From positions 31,128,038-31,192,037 of the forward strand of contig CM063109.1 of assembly GCA_031841125.1 (NCBI GenBank): a stretch of 64,000 nt of DNA, given 5' to 3'. The notes below the pieces were generated by a model that was given only the letters and a program-made list of their open reading frames with translations, did not search any database and had not been told where the DNA came from. Both the position numbers and the translations under genes were made by a program. This document shows, piece after piece, positions 10,688 to 21,985 of this stretch (position 1 is the first letter of the stretch; every line of letters begins with the position of its first letter). The stretch is from Acanthococcus lagerstroemiae (taxonomy: Eukaryota; Arthropoda; Insecta; Hemiptera; Eriococcidae).

Positions 10688-11460
10688 AGGTAGGTGAGCT
10701 CAATAAGGCCCTAATTTAAGGTCTTGGCTCTCCAAACTTTCATATGAGTGATTTCATGTTTTTCCCTTTTTGTGTTATAGTATGGTCGACTGAAATATTT
10801 AAAAATTGGCTAGCTTGAAATTTTTCTATTCTGCTTGACGTTCCTCAGATAGATATTCTAATAAAAATACCCCTTTTTCAAAAGTTGATAAGGCCAGCTC
10901 ATCAAAGAAAGCTAGGCCTATAACCTAATAAGACCCAACTTAATATCTAGTAAGCCTGACCTGAAATTCGATAAGTAAAAAGTTAAGCACGGTTTAAATA
11001 AAAATTTATGAGTAAGTTATAACTGAAATGATAATCAATTGATCTTACCAGATTGCACCTTATTAGGTTACATAACACTATTTCTCGAGAGTATCGCATA
11101 CCTCGGTTCCAAATTGCTCAAATTTCACTTTTCTGACATCGATCGTTAACCAATCACTACTACAACAACTATCCAATGTTTGATTTATGGATGAATTCCA
11201 TTTCACTAAAATAATACTCGTAAATCCTCCAAGTTACACAAAAAACATATCGGAGCACTTTTTACGGTATTAGAAAATAATTAACCGGCATATCTCCCAC
11301 TAGTGGACTAATATCTTGATAAAAACAACTGAACAGTGTTGCCATATCATGAAGGGACAACTTTGCTGTACGTTTTAATTCAGTCTAGAGCATATAGCAG
11401 TCAAGATCGGCACGTTGGGCCTTATATTGGGGATCCGGGCCTTATTGGGCTCATCTACCT
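10688..11460. mobile_element. 773-bp TA-flanked element
   Basis: Inverted ends AGGTAGGTGAGCTCAATAAG and AGGTAGATGAGCCCAATAAG continue into GGCCC on both sides and are flanked by TA (10686-10687 and 11461-11462). Several AAGGCC motifs lie inside. No transposase frame was found. The TA duplication points to the Tc1/mariner/pogo superfamily as the source of mobility, but the end sequence is not one I recognise. Confidence 0.75.
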
Positions 11461-11462
11461 TA

Positions 11463-13426
11463 TGCAATAGAATTAGTTTTTCCCCCAAGAAAATGAAGTA
11501 TTATAGACGAAGAAATATATTTAGCTTTAGTTTATTATTTAGCGCATTCATAGCAAATGGAGGGGGGGGGGGTCATTTATTTTCAGATTTCGATTTTGTT
11601 AGACACTCTGTGTATGTGTATGGCGAGTTAAGTGTATGGTATGGTACTACTAATTGCGGTATCACATGGCACTAATTCGTTTACAAATTTTTCATAACTA
11701 CAAATATAAATATAATTATTGGCCTTTGAATTGAGGGGGAGGAGTATCACACCCCCCCCCCCCCACCGTAGCGACGCCCATGGTTCCGCTCAATGTCTTT
11801 CTTCACACAGAGTACAAGTGTACTATCACAAAAACGAAGTTCGATAATAATTGATTAATTGCGCTTGTAACAAGGAAATTATAACAAAAATCATCACTTT
11901 ACCTTTTTTGACTTTGATGACAAGCAATTTCTCTCAATGCCCGTATGTTTGCATAATAGTTTGAATATTTAGCGCCGTCCATAGCGTTTTTCCTTTTACG
12001 ACTAGAATAATCACGAAAATTAATTATAGTGAGCGGCAAAATTTTCCTTTCCCGGCTTTTTCACAATGAAGAAAAGGGATTTAAAAAAATTGCTGCTCCT
12101 AAAAATGTGTCGCTCTAGAGGCAGCTGTCTACCTTGCCCACTCGTAAACCCACGCCTATTAACAATTATCACGCCTATCAATAAGTACAAATTTACACAA
12201 AACCGAAACAAATTTTACGAATTTGCTTTTTTCTTTCGGTCGATGGATGTGTTGTGACATTGTATGGGTACCGAATTCGCTTCTGCTCCTATAGAGCGAG
12301 TGGTTATGAATTTTTAATTCGACGTTTTTCCTTTTTCTGAAACGATCGCCTCTACTGTAGCACGTTAGGAGGATCAACATTCATGAGCACAATTTAACTG
12401 AGCGTAAGGCTTACGATGGCGAGCGTATTTCATGGCACGATATTTATACTAACACGGTCGTCACCACTCTCATCAAGTAGGCAGATTTAAATTTTTGATC
12501 GAGCCCTGCGTGTGTATCTGTGCTAAGGATGCCGAACTTAAACACGCAGGTTAGGCGACCTGTATTCAAATTAACCAGAAGAGCGTTTTAGTATCATAGG
12601 TGGTCTAAGCCGCTGTTCTCGCTAAAACATAAATATAAAAGAATATTTCATTGGGAGGTTGCAAGTATTGATTTTGAGAGTGAAATGATGTTATAGGGGA
12701 AACGTGTATGAAAGCGTAGACGCGTTTCACGTAGTCTGTGTTCAGGTTTTTCGAAAGGTGAATTTCATGTTAGCTTGTTCGACTGAAATAGAAAAAGCAT
12801 TGAAAACTGATTAGACTGATGGGTAAATGATGTTTTCCTGATGATGTACAATATAAATGTGACCCCGGATATGAGAAACCTATGTACTTAGCGTCAAAAA
12901 ACGAGGCTTTCAGATATATGAAAGGAAAAAGAACTTCGTACAGCTCGTTTGCGGCAACCACGGGGCCCAATCTGGAGCCTCTTTCCGGCCCTGGAAAACG
13001 TTGGAGTTTCACATTATTATTACATGGAAGAACCTCTACATGATGATGATAAGGTTATCAGTCTTACGACCGCTTTGATACAGCTCTCCATTTCCCCCAT
13101 CTTGTGCGAATTCCTTCATGTCTATATAACTCTTACATTCGACATCTTCGATTATCTGTTGAACATACTGGATTCCTTATCGACCTACCCAGTTCTTTCC
13201 TTCCATCTTTCTTTTTAGCAGCAGTGATATTTTATTCCTGGATGCCTCAAATTATGCCCTGTTAGTTTATCTCTCCTCTTCAGACAATTCCAAATATCTA
13301 TTTTATCTCCTACTTCGTTAAGTACTTCCTCATTTCTTGCCTTATCATTAATCTGAAAGCTTAGCAAAAACAAATTCATTTTTCTCTAAACCTGCTACCG
13401 GTTCTGCCCCACGTTCGTCCTTTTGC
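11463..13426. other. No gene recognised
   Basis: About 2 kb without a supported gene. G- and C-runs occur at 11562-11571 and 11751-11764. Frames of 60-89 codons lack motifs. Confidence 0.4.
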
Positions 13427-14150
13427 TTAATCAAGGTTCTCTTCTCCGTCATCTCCCCAGAATCCAGGTTCGTCCTCATCTTCCTCGAAGATGCCATCCA
13501 ACCTGAGAAGAGCTCTTTGGACCTCTGCAAGCTCATCTGTAGATAGGTCGATATTTGATGTTTCTGCTTCAATAAGATTCTTGAGATGTTCTGATATGGT
13601 TTTTTTTTTTTTAGGGAGGGAGTAACAAAATTGAGAGTAGAGTCAGCAAGTTTTGGTATTCTCAACACGGCCGCGTGGTCTCTTTCGAAGTTAATTATTT
13701 CTTTTTTCTGCTTTCCACCTGAGGCACGGTTTATCCTCCTCATGAAGTGGAATATTGTCCCCACTTCTTGGGTGGTCAGCTGGTGTGTTTTCAGATTGCA
13801 TGACGTCTCATCTTCCATCGCCGGGCAAAAAAGGGTTCCTAGGATTCCAGATTTTGAGTAGGTAATGTCTCTTCACCTCTGTGGTTGCCATCCTTCCCTT
13901 TAAAGAGGTCTCCTCTAAGTGGCAGTTCGTTGCTCCCCACAAATTGTAGCCACCATCGGACATGAGATTTCAATTCTTTTGCTTGGATTAACCTGAATCC
14001 TCCAAAGCCTCCGAACATTGTCCACTCCAATGATTATCTTCGCCAAAGCCCCTGTTGGATTCAATTCTATGCGATTCTGGCTGACCGATGCGCTTTTTCC
14101 TATGAAGAAGAAATCATCTGGAGGATTTTTCCCTTGAGGTCGCAGGCTAG
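13427..14150 (-). pseudogene. Unrecognised protein remnant with acidic C-terminus
   Basis: The minus strand looks protein-like across several frames. From 14150 down: MFLAQYGVKTSSLRPQGK, IGKSASVSQNRIELNPTG, IIIGVDNVRRLWRIQVN, and PSKRIEISCPMVATICGEQ. After a frame change near 13910 comes DLFKGKDGNHRGEETLPTQN. After another comes VGTIFHFMRRINRASGGKQ, INFERDHAAVLRIPKLADS. A 12-base A-run at about 13600 then shifts the frame into EHLKNLIEAETSNIDL, STDELAEVQRALLRLDGIF and an acidic end (EEDEDEPGFWGDDGEENLD) with a TAA at 13429-13427. The acidic tail with a stop suggests a true C-terminus. I do not recognise the family; a viral or transposon structural protein or a processed host copy are all possible. 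Confidence 0.4.
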
Positions 14151-14263
14151 AAGTCTTCACTCCATATTGAGCTAAAAACATCCCGTCCTGGAGCCAGCTA
14201 GTGTACTCTCCATCAGCATAGTGCTGTAGAATACATGGCGTCATATACATCAGCATTCTACGT

Positions 14264-14820
14264 GTAAAATGAATGATGTAGAATAGTTTGAAATTCGTGT
14301 AGAATGTGTAGAATGCGTAAAATTTGTAGAATAGGCGTAAAATGAGTAAAATGCTATGTAACTCAAGCCAAAAGGCCAAAAAATTCAACTTTCAAAAAAT
14401 TGATTTTTTTTGGCGTTTTGGTTTGATGCAGCAAAACGAAGCGTAAAGTACAGTGTTTGAAAGCCGAACGATAAAACTTTCGCTTTTGGCTTTTCGCTTT
14501 TGATTTCCAGAATAAAACTTTCGCTTTTGACTTTTTCGGCTTTATTTAGCTTTCAGATTTTGCTTTTAGCTTCCAGAAATCGATTGGCTTTTGGCTTTTA
14601 GCTTTCAGCTTTCTACTCTTCTCTCTTTTTCTCTCTTTATTATTAACAAGATCACGAATTTCTGGGAAAAGCTAAATAAAAAGCTGCATAATAAAACTTC
14701 TGTTTTTCGCTTTTGGCTTTTCATCTTCGATTTAGCTTTTGGATTTCGCTTTTAGCCTCCAGAAATCATTTGGCTTTTGGCTTGAAACTTTCAGCTTTCA
14801 AAAAACTTTCAAACTCTGGT
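14264..14820. repeat. Degenerate short-motif repeats
   Basis: First come GTAGAAT/GTAAAAT units of about 10-12 bp (14264-14350). Then (14400-14820) come many imperfect copies of TTGGCTTTTAGCTTTCAGC-like motifs of 12-20 bp. A similar motif in inverse orientation (AGCTGAAAGCC) recurs near 27300-27460, and GAAGCTGGAAGCCGGAAG near 58820-58920 and 59130-59160. No coding content. Confidence 0.6.
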
Positions 14821-15589
14821 AATGCATGGTTGTGTACGAAACATAATATGGCAACGCTGTTTTGTGGTTGAATTTTTGTTATCACCGTTCCAGTTCGCAA
14901 TGGGCCTTATATATTGCAGCTACCTTAGAATATTCTCTTATTCAGAAGCGATCTTCATTAAGAAACACTGAACTACGTATGTTCGGTAGTCGATCGATAT
15001 ATGAGTCACTTACTCAATAATTCAATACACGGTACTCGGTCGAAAACTTTTCAAACTTTATCTGCTTACCTACTAGTTGTGTCTTGAGTTGCCCAATTTC
15101 CATTGCTTACTCCACTACTTTTGCTCGCTCATCTTGTAACTGTCGTCGCCTCGTCGTAGTTCTGCCACCACCCCGTCTTCAACAATGTCTTCAACAACCT
15201 GAAATTTTCAAACACGCATCAATTATAAGCACATAAGAAATCCGAAATAACAAGTTCGAATCATTTCATCGTTTCACGAGAATTTCAGTAAGAAATAAGG
15301 AACATTCTTGAACAGCTTAGAAGGAGCATGTTTCCAGGATGTGAAAGATTTTAAGGAATTCGACCGGTATCGGAAAGATTGACTTAGTATGCTACTCCAT
15401 CTACAAAAAGAAATGAACGATTTCATAAAATTATCTTACTTTAAGTAATAAGGAAGCATTTTGCGTCTGACATTATTATTAATTATTGAAACGTATGTAC
15501 AATCAAAATTCTTTCGTCGATTGCCGAGTTCGATAGTGTATACGTAGCTTTTAACAAGAGTTGTTGATATATTAGTACACGCTCCGCCC
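14821..15589. other. No gene recognised
   Basis: Nothing identifiable in about 770 bp. Confidence 0.4.
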
Positions 15590-16082
15590 GACACGCTCGA
15601 AAACTGTAACGCCCCCCCCCCCTCCCCCGACACGAAGCCAGACCGTATGACTTAGCTCTATGATGACAATCCAGTTCAGTGGTTCAAATTTCCATGGCAA
15701 TATTTATTTCTTGTAGCCATCCCCCTGACAGGAAGCCAGTCCGCGGTTGACATTACCATTTTCTTCCAGCCATGGGTATACTTGAGCGAAAACCGTAACG
15801 CTCCCTCAACACGCTCGAAAATCGTAACGTTCCCTTGACACGAATTCAGTGGCTACAGTCTGCAGCCGTGGTGTTCATAGAAATTTGAGCGTTACTTCTC
15901 CTGATCGTACCCAGATAAAAAAAAATTCCATGGAAATTTCTATTAACAACACGGTTGCAGACTGTTTGAGCGTTACTTCTGTCCGTATGATTTAGCTTTT
16001 CATGGTCACAATTCAGTTTAGTGGTTCCAATTTCCATGGAAATTTTCATTTCTTCCAGCCATCTTCAGTATTTGTTCCAACC

Positions 16083-16515
16083 AGGGCCTTGGAGCAGAGC
16101 GGAGCGCGGAGAACCGGAGCACCTGAGCAAGCCTTTTTTGACTCCTCGGAGCGGAGCAAAAAAATTTAAATCACCCGGAGTGGAGCAAACAAATGTAAAA
16201 CAATGGAACGAAGCAAGAAAATTTGAAATCCCGGGAGCCAACCATAAATGGTGCAAAAAATGCGTGAATGTGGAAACACAGCATAAAAAATTCAGTTTCG
16301 TCCCTAACAGTCGGTTATCTGATCGATTGACCTTGGATTGACCCTTTGGAGCGGAGCAAAAAAATTGACCCTTCGGAGCGGAGCAAAAAAAAATTGACCG
16401 CTCGGAGCGGAGCGACAAATTTTTGACCCTTCAGAGCGGAGCAAAAAAAATTGGGTGCCGGAGCGAGGCTTCGGAGCGGAGCAACAGTAAATTGGACCAT
16501 CTCCAAGGCCCTTCT
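16083..16515. mobile_element. hAT-like MITE with internal ~28-bp minisatellite
   Basis: The left end CAGGGCCTTGGAGCAGAGCG and the inverted right end AAGGGCCTTGGAGATGG bracket a block full of GGAGCGGAGC. Between 16340 and 16490, four or five head-to-tail units of about 28 bp follow the pattern CCCTTCGGAGCGGAGCAAAA plus A-run and TTGA. It sits inside the 90-bp-unit array. I found no target duplication, so the boundaries are approximate. Confidence 0.6.
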
Positions 16516-16586
16516 TCGAACCTGGGTATACTTGAGCGAAAACTGTAACACTCACCCGACACTAGAGCACTAGAACACCCAAGTGA

Positions 16587-16705
16587 AGACATACGCCATT
16601 TTCTATCCAGCTTGTTCTGTGAAATGAAAACCGGCCACGCGGTTGTTCCCGCGCAGCCGATTTTCTTTTCTCGGAACTGAACTGGATAGAAAATGGCGTA
16701 TGTCT
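16587..16705. repeat. Perfect 24-bp inverted repeat hairpin
   Basis: Positions 16587-16610 (starting AGACATACGCCATTTTCTAT) are exactly repeated in inverse at 16682-16705, with a 71-bp GC-rich loop. It may be a tiny MITE or a foldback. No protein is coded. Confidence 0.8.
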
Positions 16706-17791
16706 AAACTCGTATTGTTATAGCGCTTTACCCCGACACGAATTCAGTGTTTGACATTTTCTGCGCCTGGCGCGGCTACAGTCTACAGCCGCGTTGTTGC
16801 TGCGCGACTGCAGGCTGCAGCCATATTGTTAATAGAATTGATCGTTTCAGAAATGACGTCACCGACATTCCAGTTGGTATCGTTGGTATTAGTAGTATTA
16901 GGAACTACATTAGAATAGGACGCAAAAAATAGTTTTGTGTCATACTAAAGAAAATTAAAAATGCTACAAATGATGTTTTGAGGATATTATTTTCATTTTA
17001 AATCATGATTTTCAAGAACAATGCATTGAAACGGTATTCCTTCATATACTTCTAGCTTAAACATCCTACCAAGTTGTTCGAATGTGACGTCATGGTATCG
17101 TTTCTAAAACGATCAATGATAGAAATTTCCATGAATTGTACCAAACATCCCGCCCGACATTCTTATCCATATGCATTGACATGATTGATTTTTTAGCATT
17201 TTATATGCTTTTACTACTGAGTATACTTGAGCGAAAACCGTAACGCTCCTCCGACACAAATTCAGTGGTTGACATTTCCATGGAAATTTATTTTTTTCTC
17301 CCAGCCATGGGTATAATTGAGCGAAAACCGTTAACTCCAGCCATGTGCTCATTAATCTTCATCTTTGCTGCACCCTGCGCGACTATAGTTCTTCTTATTT
17401 TCTCTTCTCATTTCCAGCTCAGTTGGGCTCATAGTTCCTTCGAACTTCATGGTGACAATTCAGTTCAGTGGTTGATATTACAATTTTCTTCCAGCCACGG
17501 GTATACTCGTACTTGAGTGAAACCCGTAACGTTCCCCCGATATGAATTCAGTGGTTGACATCTGTCGCGCAACTATACAGTCTGCAGCCGTGTTGTTAAT
17601 AGAAATTTACATGGACATTTTTTTATTGGTTTTCTTAGTTTTTGTTTATAATTCCTGACAACAACTAAGTTTGTGGGAAACTCATTATCAGGACCTACCC
17701 ATCTGTACACATATGTGTCATTCAAATTCAGATTGTTTATTGAGAGAAGGTTATTAAAGTTTAGATGGACTCGCTCACTAAATTTTATTAC

Positions 17792-19364
17792 AGTCGGAAT
17801 CGTCTATAACGAACTTGAAGGGACCAGAGATTTTGTTCGTTGTATCAGTTCTTCGTTAAAACCGGATACAACGAAATGTTCGTTATAAAAATAATATCGG
17901 ATATAATGAACTTTTAATATTAAGCGGAATAAAAAAAAAATTACAGTACAGGCGTACACTAATGTACAGCACATATCGTTACTGCTGTGTTGCAGGCATA
18001 AATTCGGTGATTTTTAACTGTTTACAGTTTTTTACAACATCGTCATAGAATTTTTTTTCTACCGTCTCACTCAGTACACGTAATGCCTCTCGCTCAGATG
18101 GTGACATATCACAATTTGTGAGTAAAAAAGCTTGCAACGTTCCTACAGCTTTTCGAGCAATAGAATTTTTCGGTTTTTTTTTACGTAACTCAGTATCCCA
18201 TTGCAGAAGTGTCTTCTCAAAGATCGAGGACGTCATCCAGGCTTTAGCATTGTTTTCGTAGAACACGGGTAACGATTTCACGTTTTTAAAGCATCGTGGC
18301 TTCTTAGCTTTCCCTATGACAAGCAGACGTCTTTTCTCGCCTCCCGACATATTAGCAGCCACCAGCATAGTCAGTCTGTCTTTCGACATTTTTCCTCCCT
18401 TACATGATTCGTCTTTAAATCGGAAGGTTTTGTCGGGGGTTAACTTGTAAAAAATACCTGCTTCGTCCGCATTGAAAATATCGTCGTCAGCATACCCAGC
18501 GCGAATCTTTGGCCATACGTTCTGCAGCCAGTCGTCACAAACGGCAGTATCTACGCTATTGGACTCACCAGAAATTTTGCCGAATATAATGCCGTGTCTC
18601 TCTCGGAAACGTTGGATCCATGAATTACTGCACATGAAGCCATCCATTTTAATTTTAGCAGCAAAATCATTCGCTTTACCTTCCAAAACCGGGCCATTGA
18701 TTGGAATATTGAGAGCTCTTTGCTGTTTGAACCACTGCAGTAACGCGTCATCTAATGCTGTGTACTGTGAAGACCGAGCTCTCTTACTCTTGCTTACGAA
18801 GACGTTCTTCAAGTTGTCCCACTTCTGCCTATGTTTCCAAATTGTTGAAATCGTTGAGGGTGACGTTTTGTACTGCATGGCCACATCGATATTCTTATTT
18901 CCGTTCTCTAATAATGACACGATATTTAATTTTTCTTCGAGAGAAAAAGGACGACGCGGCATTTTGATAAACAATAATCAACCGACTCGCGTAAACACTG
19001 GAAGAAGTACTGCTTCATGACGGGCCTATTCAGATTCACTGTACAGTATGCTCAATTTATTGTACATGTGCAATACGGTACCAGTATGCGATAAGAAATT
19101 GTAGCACAGGTTATTTCAGGATAGACTAATCTCATAAGTGGTCGAAAAATGAAAAAAAAGTACACAGTTCGTTCTATCGGGTAGTAAAAGTTGAACTGCG
19201 TAGGGAAAAATCTTCGTTGAAACCAATAGTTAACTGTATCCGATATTCGCTGTACACGATATTACTTTACATGCATTTGATAGGGCTCACGCCGGGACTT
19301 AAGTATTTGTTCGTTGGTTCCAATACTTCGCACTATCCGGATTCGTTATAAACTATTTCGACTG
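17792..19364 (-). mobile_element. Tigger (pogo) transposon, internally deleted
   Basis: The ends CAGTCGGAATCGTCTATAAC and, inverted, CAGTCGAAATAGTTTATAAC are flanked by TA at 17790-17791 and 19365-19366, as expected of pogo/Tigger elements. The single gene runs on the minus strand. At 1573 bp the element is shorter than a full Tigger (about 2.4 kb). A hAT MITE is inserted 19 bp beyond its right end. Confidence 0.92.
17979..18962 (-). CDS. Tigger transposase-like protein, catalytic half deleted
   Basis: The frame opens at the ATG of MPRRPFSLEEK (18962); an ATG 12 bases further upstream is less likely. Residues 1-60 form the psq/CENP-B N-terminal helix-turn-helix (SLEEKLNIVSLLE...). Residues 70-135 form the second CENP-B-type DNA-binding domain (LQWFKQQRALNIPI to WIQRFRERHGI). 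Then the DDE_1 domain starts with the first catalytic Asp in NADEAGIFYKL and runs through GGKMSKDRLTMLVAANMSG, KKPRCFKNVKSLPV and KAWMTSSIFE. After LLQWDTELRKKKPKNSI it jumps to a C-terminal tail ending MPATQQ. The blocks with the second Asp (LLVDNC-like) and third Asp (PPNTTSVLQP-like) are missing. The frame stays open for 328 codons. It should bind transposon ends but cannot cut DNA. Confidence 0.85.
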   Translation of the reverse strand: MPRRPFSLEEKLNIVSLLENGNKNIDVAMQYKTSPSTISTIWKHRQKWDNLKNVFVSKSKRARSSQYTALDDALLQWFKQQRALNIPINGPVLEGKANDFAAKIKMDGFMCSNSWIQRFRERHGIIFGKISGESNSVDTAVCDDWLQNVWPKIRAGYADDDIFNADEAGIFYKLTPDKTFRFKDESCKGGKMSKDRLTMLVAANMSGGEKRRLLVIGKAKKPRCFKNVKSLPVFYENNAKAWMTSSIFEKTLLQWDTELRKKKPKNSIARKAVGTLQAFLLTNCDMSPSEREALRVLSETVEKKFYDDVVKNCKQLKITEFMPATQQ

Positions 19365-19383
19365 TATTTCATTTTTCCACATG

Positions 19384-19751
19384 CAGGGACGTACCGATAG
19401 GGGGTAGGGGGCAACTCCCCGCAGGAACTTTTTACTCAGCAGTTAGGAAAATTAACCATTTCAGTCAGGCGAGTTGGAAAAATCCAACAAATTAAAAGGT
19501 TTTTTTTTCTTTTTGGTTTTTGCTTTGATACGTGGGAAGTGAATTTTGAGAAGTTGGGAAAACCCAACAAGTCAAACGGTTTTCCCTCTTTTGCTTTGAT
19601 ACTTGGGAATTTTGAGTTGAATTACTTGGAAAATCGAACAAGTCAAAAGGTTTTTTTTTTTGCCTTGGTACTTGAGAATTCTGAGTTGAGTCATTTGGTA
19701 CTTTCACAATTCCCCCCCCCCCCTCAGGAAAAACTCTTTGGTACGTCCCTG
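19384..19751. mobile_element. hAT-type MITE, 368 bp (family CAGGGACGTACC), copy 1
   Basis: The inverted ends CAGGGACGTACC and GGTACGTCCCTG are perfect, and the flanks hold a perfect 8-bp duplication TCCACATG (19376-19383 and 19752-19759). Inside are three imperfect copies of a TTGGGAAAACCCAACAAGTC-like motif and a C-run at 19712-19722. Related copies lie at 31167-31449 and 61739-62020. Confidence 0.93.
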
Positions 19752-19759
19752 TCCACATG

Positions 19760-20499
19760 TACTGTTCTATTAGGTCTTTTTGGGATTTAAAAAACCTATG
19801 TGAATCTCACATTTATATATTCTCCCTCCGCATTCTTCATCTTTTGATACTTGTAATTTCAAGAATGAAACTACTCTTCTACTCTTTTAATTGTCAAAGT
19901 GTTTAAATATCCACATTTCATATTTAATGGATGATGATGTTTCTTTATTAATTTCAGCCTCATACCCTAGGGAGAACTTTTACTGAGGCATTCTCCAAAT
20001 TATTCCAGACAAAGTTAAACTAACAGCGTGTGCCAGGCTATACATATTACAAATACTACTAGCGCATTATTACAATTTGTATTTGTTCTAATCAACTTTA
20101 ATTCCTGATAAATAGGTACGACTAGGAGGCTTCGCGGCCCAACCCCCACCGTTACTCGCTTCGCTCGTGCCGGCCAGCAGTATCCCCAATAATCTAGCAC
20201 CCTAAGCACGTGCCTGTGTTGCCTATATGTAAATATGGCCCTGGACGTCATAGTAACATAAGTGTATCTTACCCTAAATGAAAAAAAATTTCCATGAAAA
20301 TTACATGAAAGCAACACAGCGCTAAGCCATTCCTCCTGGGGTGGGCTACCCTCTGCCAATCCCTACCACAGCTGTCCTCCTCCATCACAGTCACTTCCCC
20401 CACCACGCTCCTCCTCACCCATCGCGACGCCCTTCTTCACCGTGGCCGTCCTTCCTCTCCAGGAGCTCCCACCTCCACCGAGAAGCCACCCCGGAGTAA
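19760..20499. other. Partial MITE end; otherwise nothing
   Basis: A segment at about 20200-20245 (CCTAAGCACGTGCCTGTG, then AAATATGGCCCTG) matches the right end of the MITE at 29997-30204. The remainder shows no gene. Confidence 0.4.
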
Positions 20500-21331
20500 G
20501 GTACCTTTGGTGAAACGGTAGATTAAGGTACAGGGGAGGCCACCAGGAATTTATCCCCATGGAGGGAAAGGAGGAGGTGGCTTTTACTGTTTAGTGTATA
20601 GAGAGCCCTCCTTCACTTCAACTCCTCCTTGTCCTTCACCGCGACCTTTCTACCCCTAACTCCCTCCTCCACCATGAACCCCCTCCCAAGAATAGGCTAC
20701 CACTGGAGAAATGAGCAATTAAGGGGCAGGTCTCCCAGAGGCGGTAGCGGATCTTATACCTCTGGTGAAACGTGAGATTAAGGTACAGGGGAGGCCACCA
20801 GGAATTTATCCCCACGGAGGGGAAGGAGGAGGTGGCTTTTACTGTTTAGTATAGTTCAGTGTATAGAGAGCCCTACCTCACTACAACTCCTCCTCGTCTT
20901 TCACCGCGACCTTCCTCCCCCAAGCTCCCTCCTCCACCATTAACTCTCTCCCAAGGATAGGCTATCCTTGGAGAAATGAATAATTAAGGGGCAGTTGTTT
21001 TTTTTTCCAGAGGCGGTGGCAGCGGTAGATTTTACTAGGCTCCCTTCTCCACCATGAGCCCCTCCCAAAGGTAGGCTACCCCTGGATAAATTAGCAACCA
21101 AGGGGCAGGGTAGGCAACCCGTAGTGTTTTTTTTCTCCCGGAGGCAGTGTGGCGGCGGCGGATTTTACTTTTTTAGTTCACTGCGACCTTTCTCCTCCCA
21201 AGCTCCCTCCCCCACTATGAATCCCTTCCCAAGGGTAGCCTACTCCTGGAGAAATGAGCAATTAAGAGACAGGGTAGGCAACCCGCGGTGTTTTTTTTCT
21301 CACGGTGGCGGTGGATTTTACTTTTTTAGTA
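20500..21331. repeat. Satellite-like tandem repeat, ~255-bp unit
   Basis: The motif AAGGTACAGGGGAGGCCACC occurs at about 20524 and again at about 20780, with the following 250 bp largely the same, giving a 255-bp period. Further shortened units, recognised by CTCCCTCCTCCACCATGA and GGAGAAATGAGCAATTAAGG, follow at about 20930, 21040 and 21200. The array is pyrimidine-rich on this strand. The frames across it are incidental. Confidence 0.75.
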
Positions 21332-21711
21332 TATAGAGAGATAAATATAATTTGTATAATCCTCAAAGAATCCTAGAATTATTCTAAGTGGAACAAAAAT
21401 ATAAAAATATCCATCCTTGTTGTTGTATTATGAAAAATAGATTTTACACTTCAGCACGCATCATTATATGCTATTGCTTATATTATGCGATAGCCTGGCC
21501 ACTATCGTGTATCTGTATCTGTATATGGATTTCCCGTGATGTCCCCGTGCCGGGTATAACAAGAAATAAAAGACGGGAAAAAATAGCTGGCGATTGATTT
21601 GTAAATGAAGTCATATATTTTTTTTTTTTTTTTAGAAAGGAGCGAAAAATGTGGGTCTGGATTTACGAACTTGAAACCATAAAGTCGTGATCATTCTGCC
21701 GGTGAAAAATA

Positions 21712-21985
21712 GGTGTTGGCACCCGTTGAAGTTCGTTTTGAGCTTGCCGAAAAAAAAAAGTCACGGATTTATTACCGTGCTCCTTATTATTGGTTCTTGT
21801 ACCGATTCAATTGATAAAACAGTCATTGAGCACCTGTTGAAATTTGTTGAGCTTGCCGAACACGAGAAAGGAAAGAAAAATCATGGATTTATTACCGTAT
21901 TCGTTATTATTGGTTCTTAAAACGATTTAATTAATAAAATATACCTAGTTGTTCAGCACCCACTGAAGTTCGTTGAGCTTGCGGG
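21712..21985. repeat. Tandem repeat, ~115-125 bp unit, 2.3 copies
   Basis: The block GGCACCCGTTGAAGTTCGTT...GAGCTTGCCG...GGATTTATTACCGT occurs at about 21717, 21830 and, partially, 21957. The units differ by small indels. Confidence 0.75.

Larger units (their letters stand above)
15590..17640. repeat. Dispersed-tandem array, ~90-bp unit, with insertions
   Basis: At least seven partial copies of a unit containing GGTATACTTGAGCGAAAACC, GTAACGCTCCCCCGACACGA, ATTCAGTGGTTGACATTTCC and ATGGAAATTT occur near 15590, 15680, 15780, 15840, 16000, 16530, 16735, 17225, 17300, 17460 and 17540. Copies vary in length and are separated by other sequence. Short frames here are incidental. Confidence 0.65.

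Noticed and set aside
16065..16555. Frames rich in SAP, GSI and FAPLR repeats as a repeat protein
   Set aside because: They are translations of the 28-bp minisatellite in a MITE.
18472..19020. 182-codon plus-strand frame over the Tigger gene
   Set aside because: It is the antisense shadow of the transposase frame, which has clear domains.
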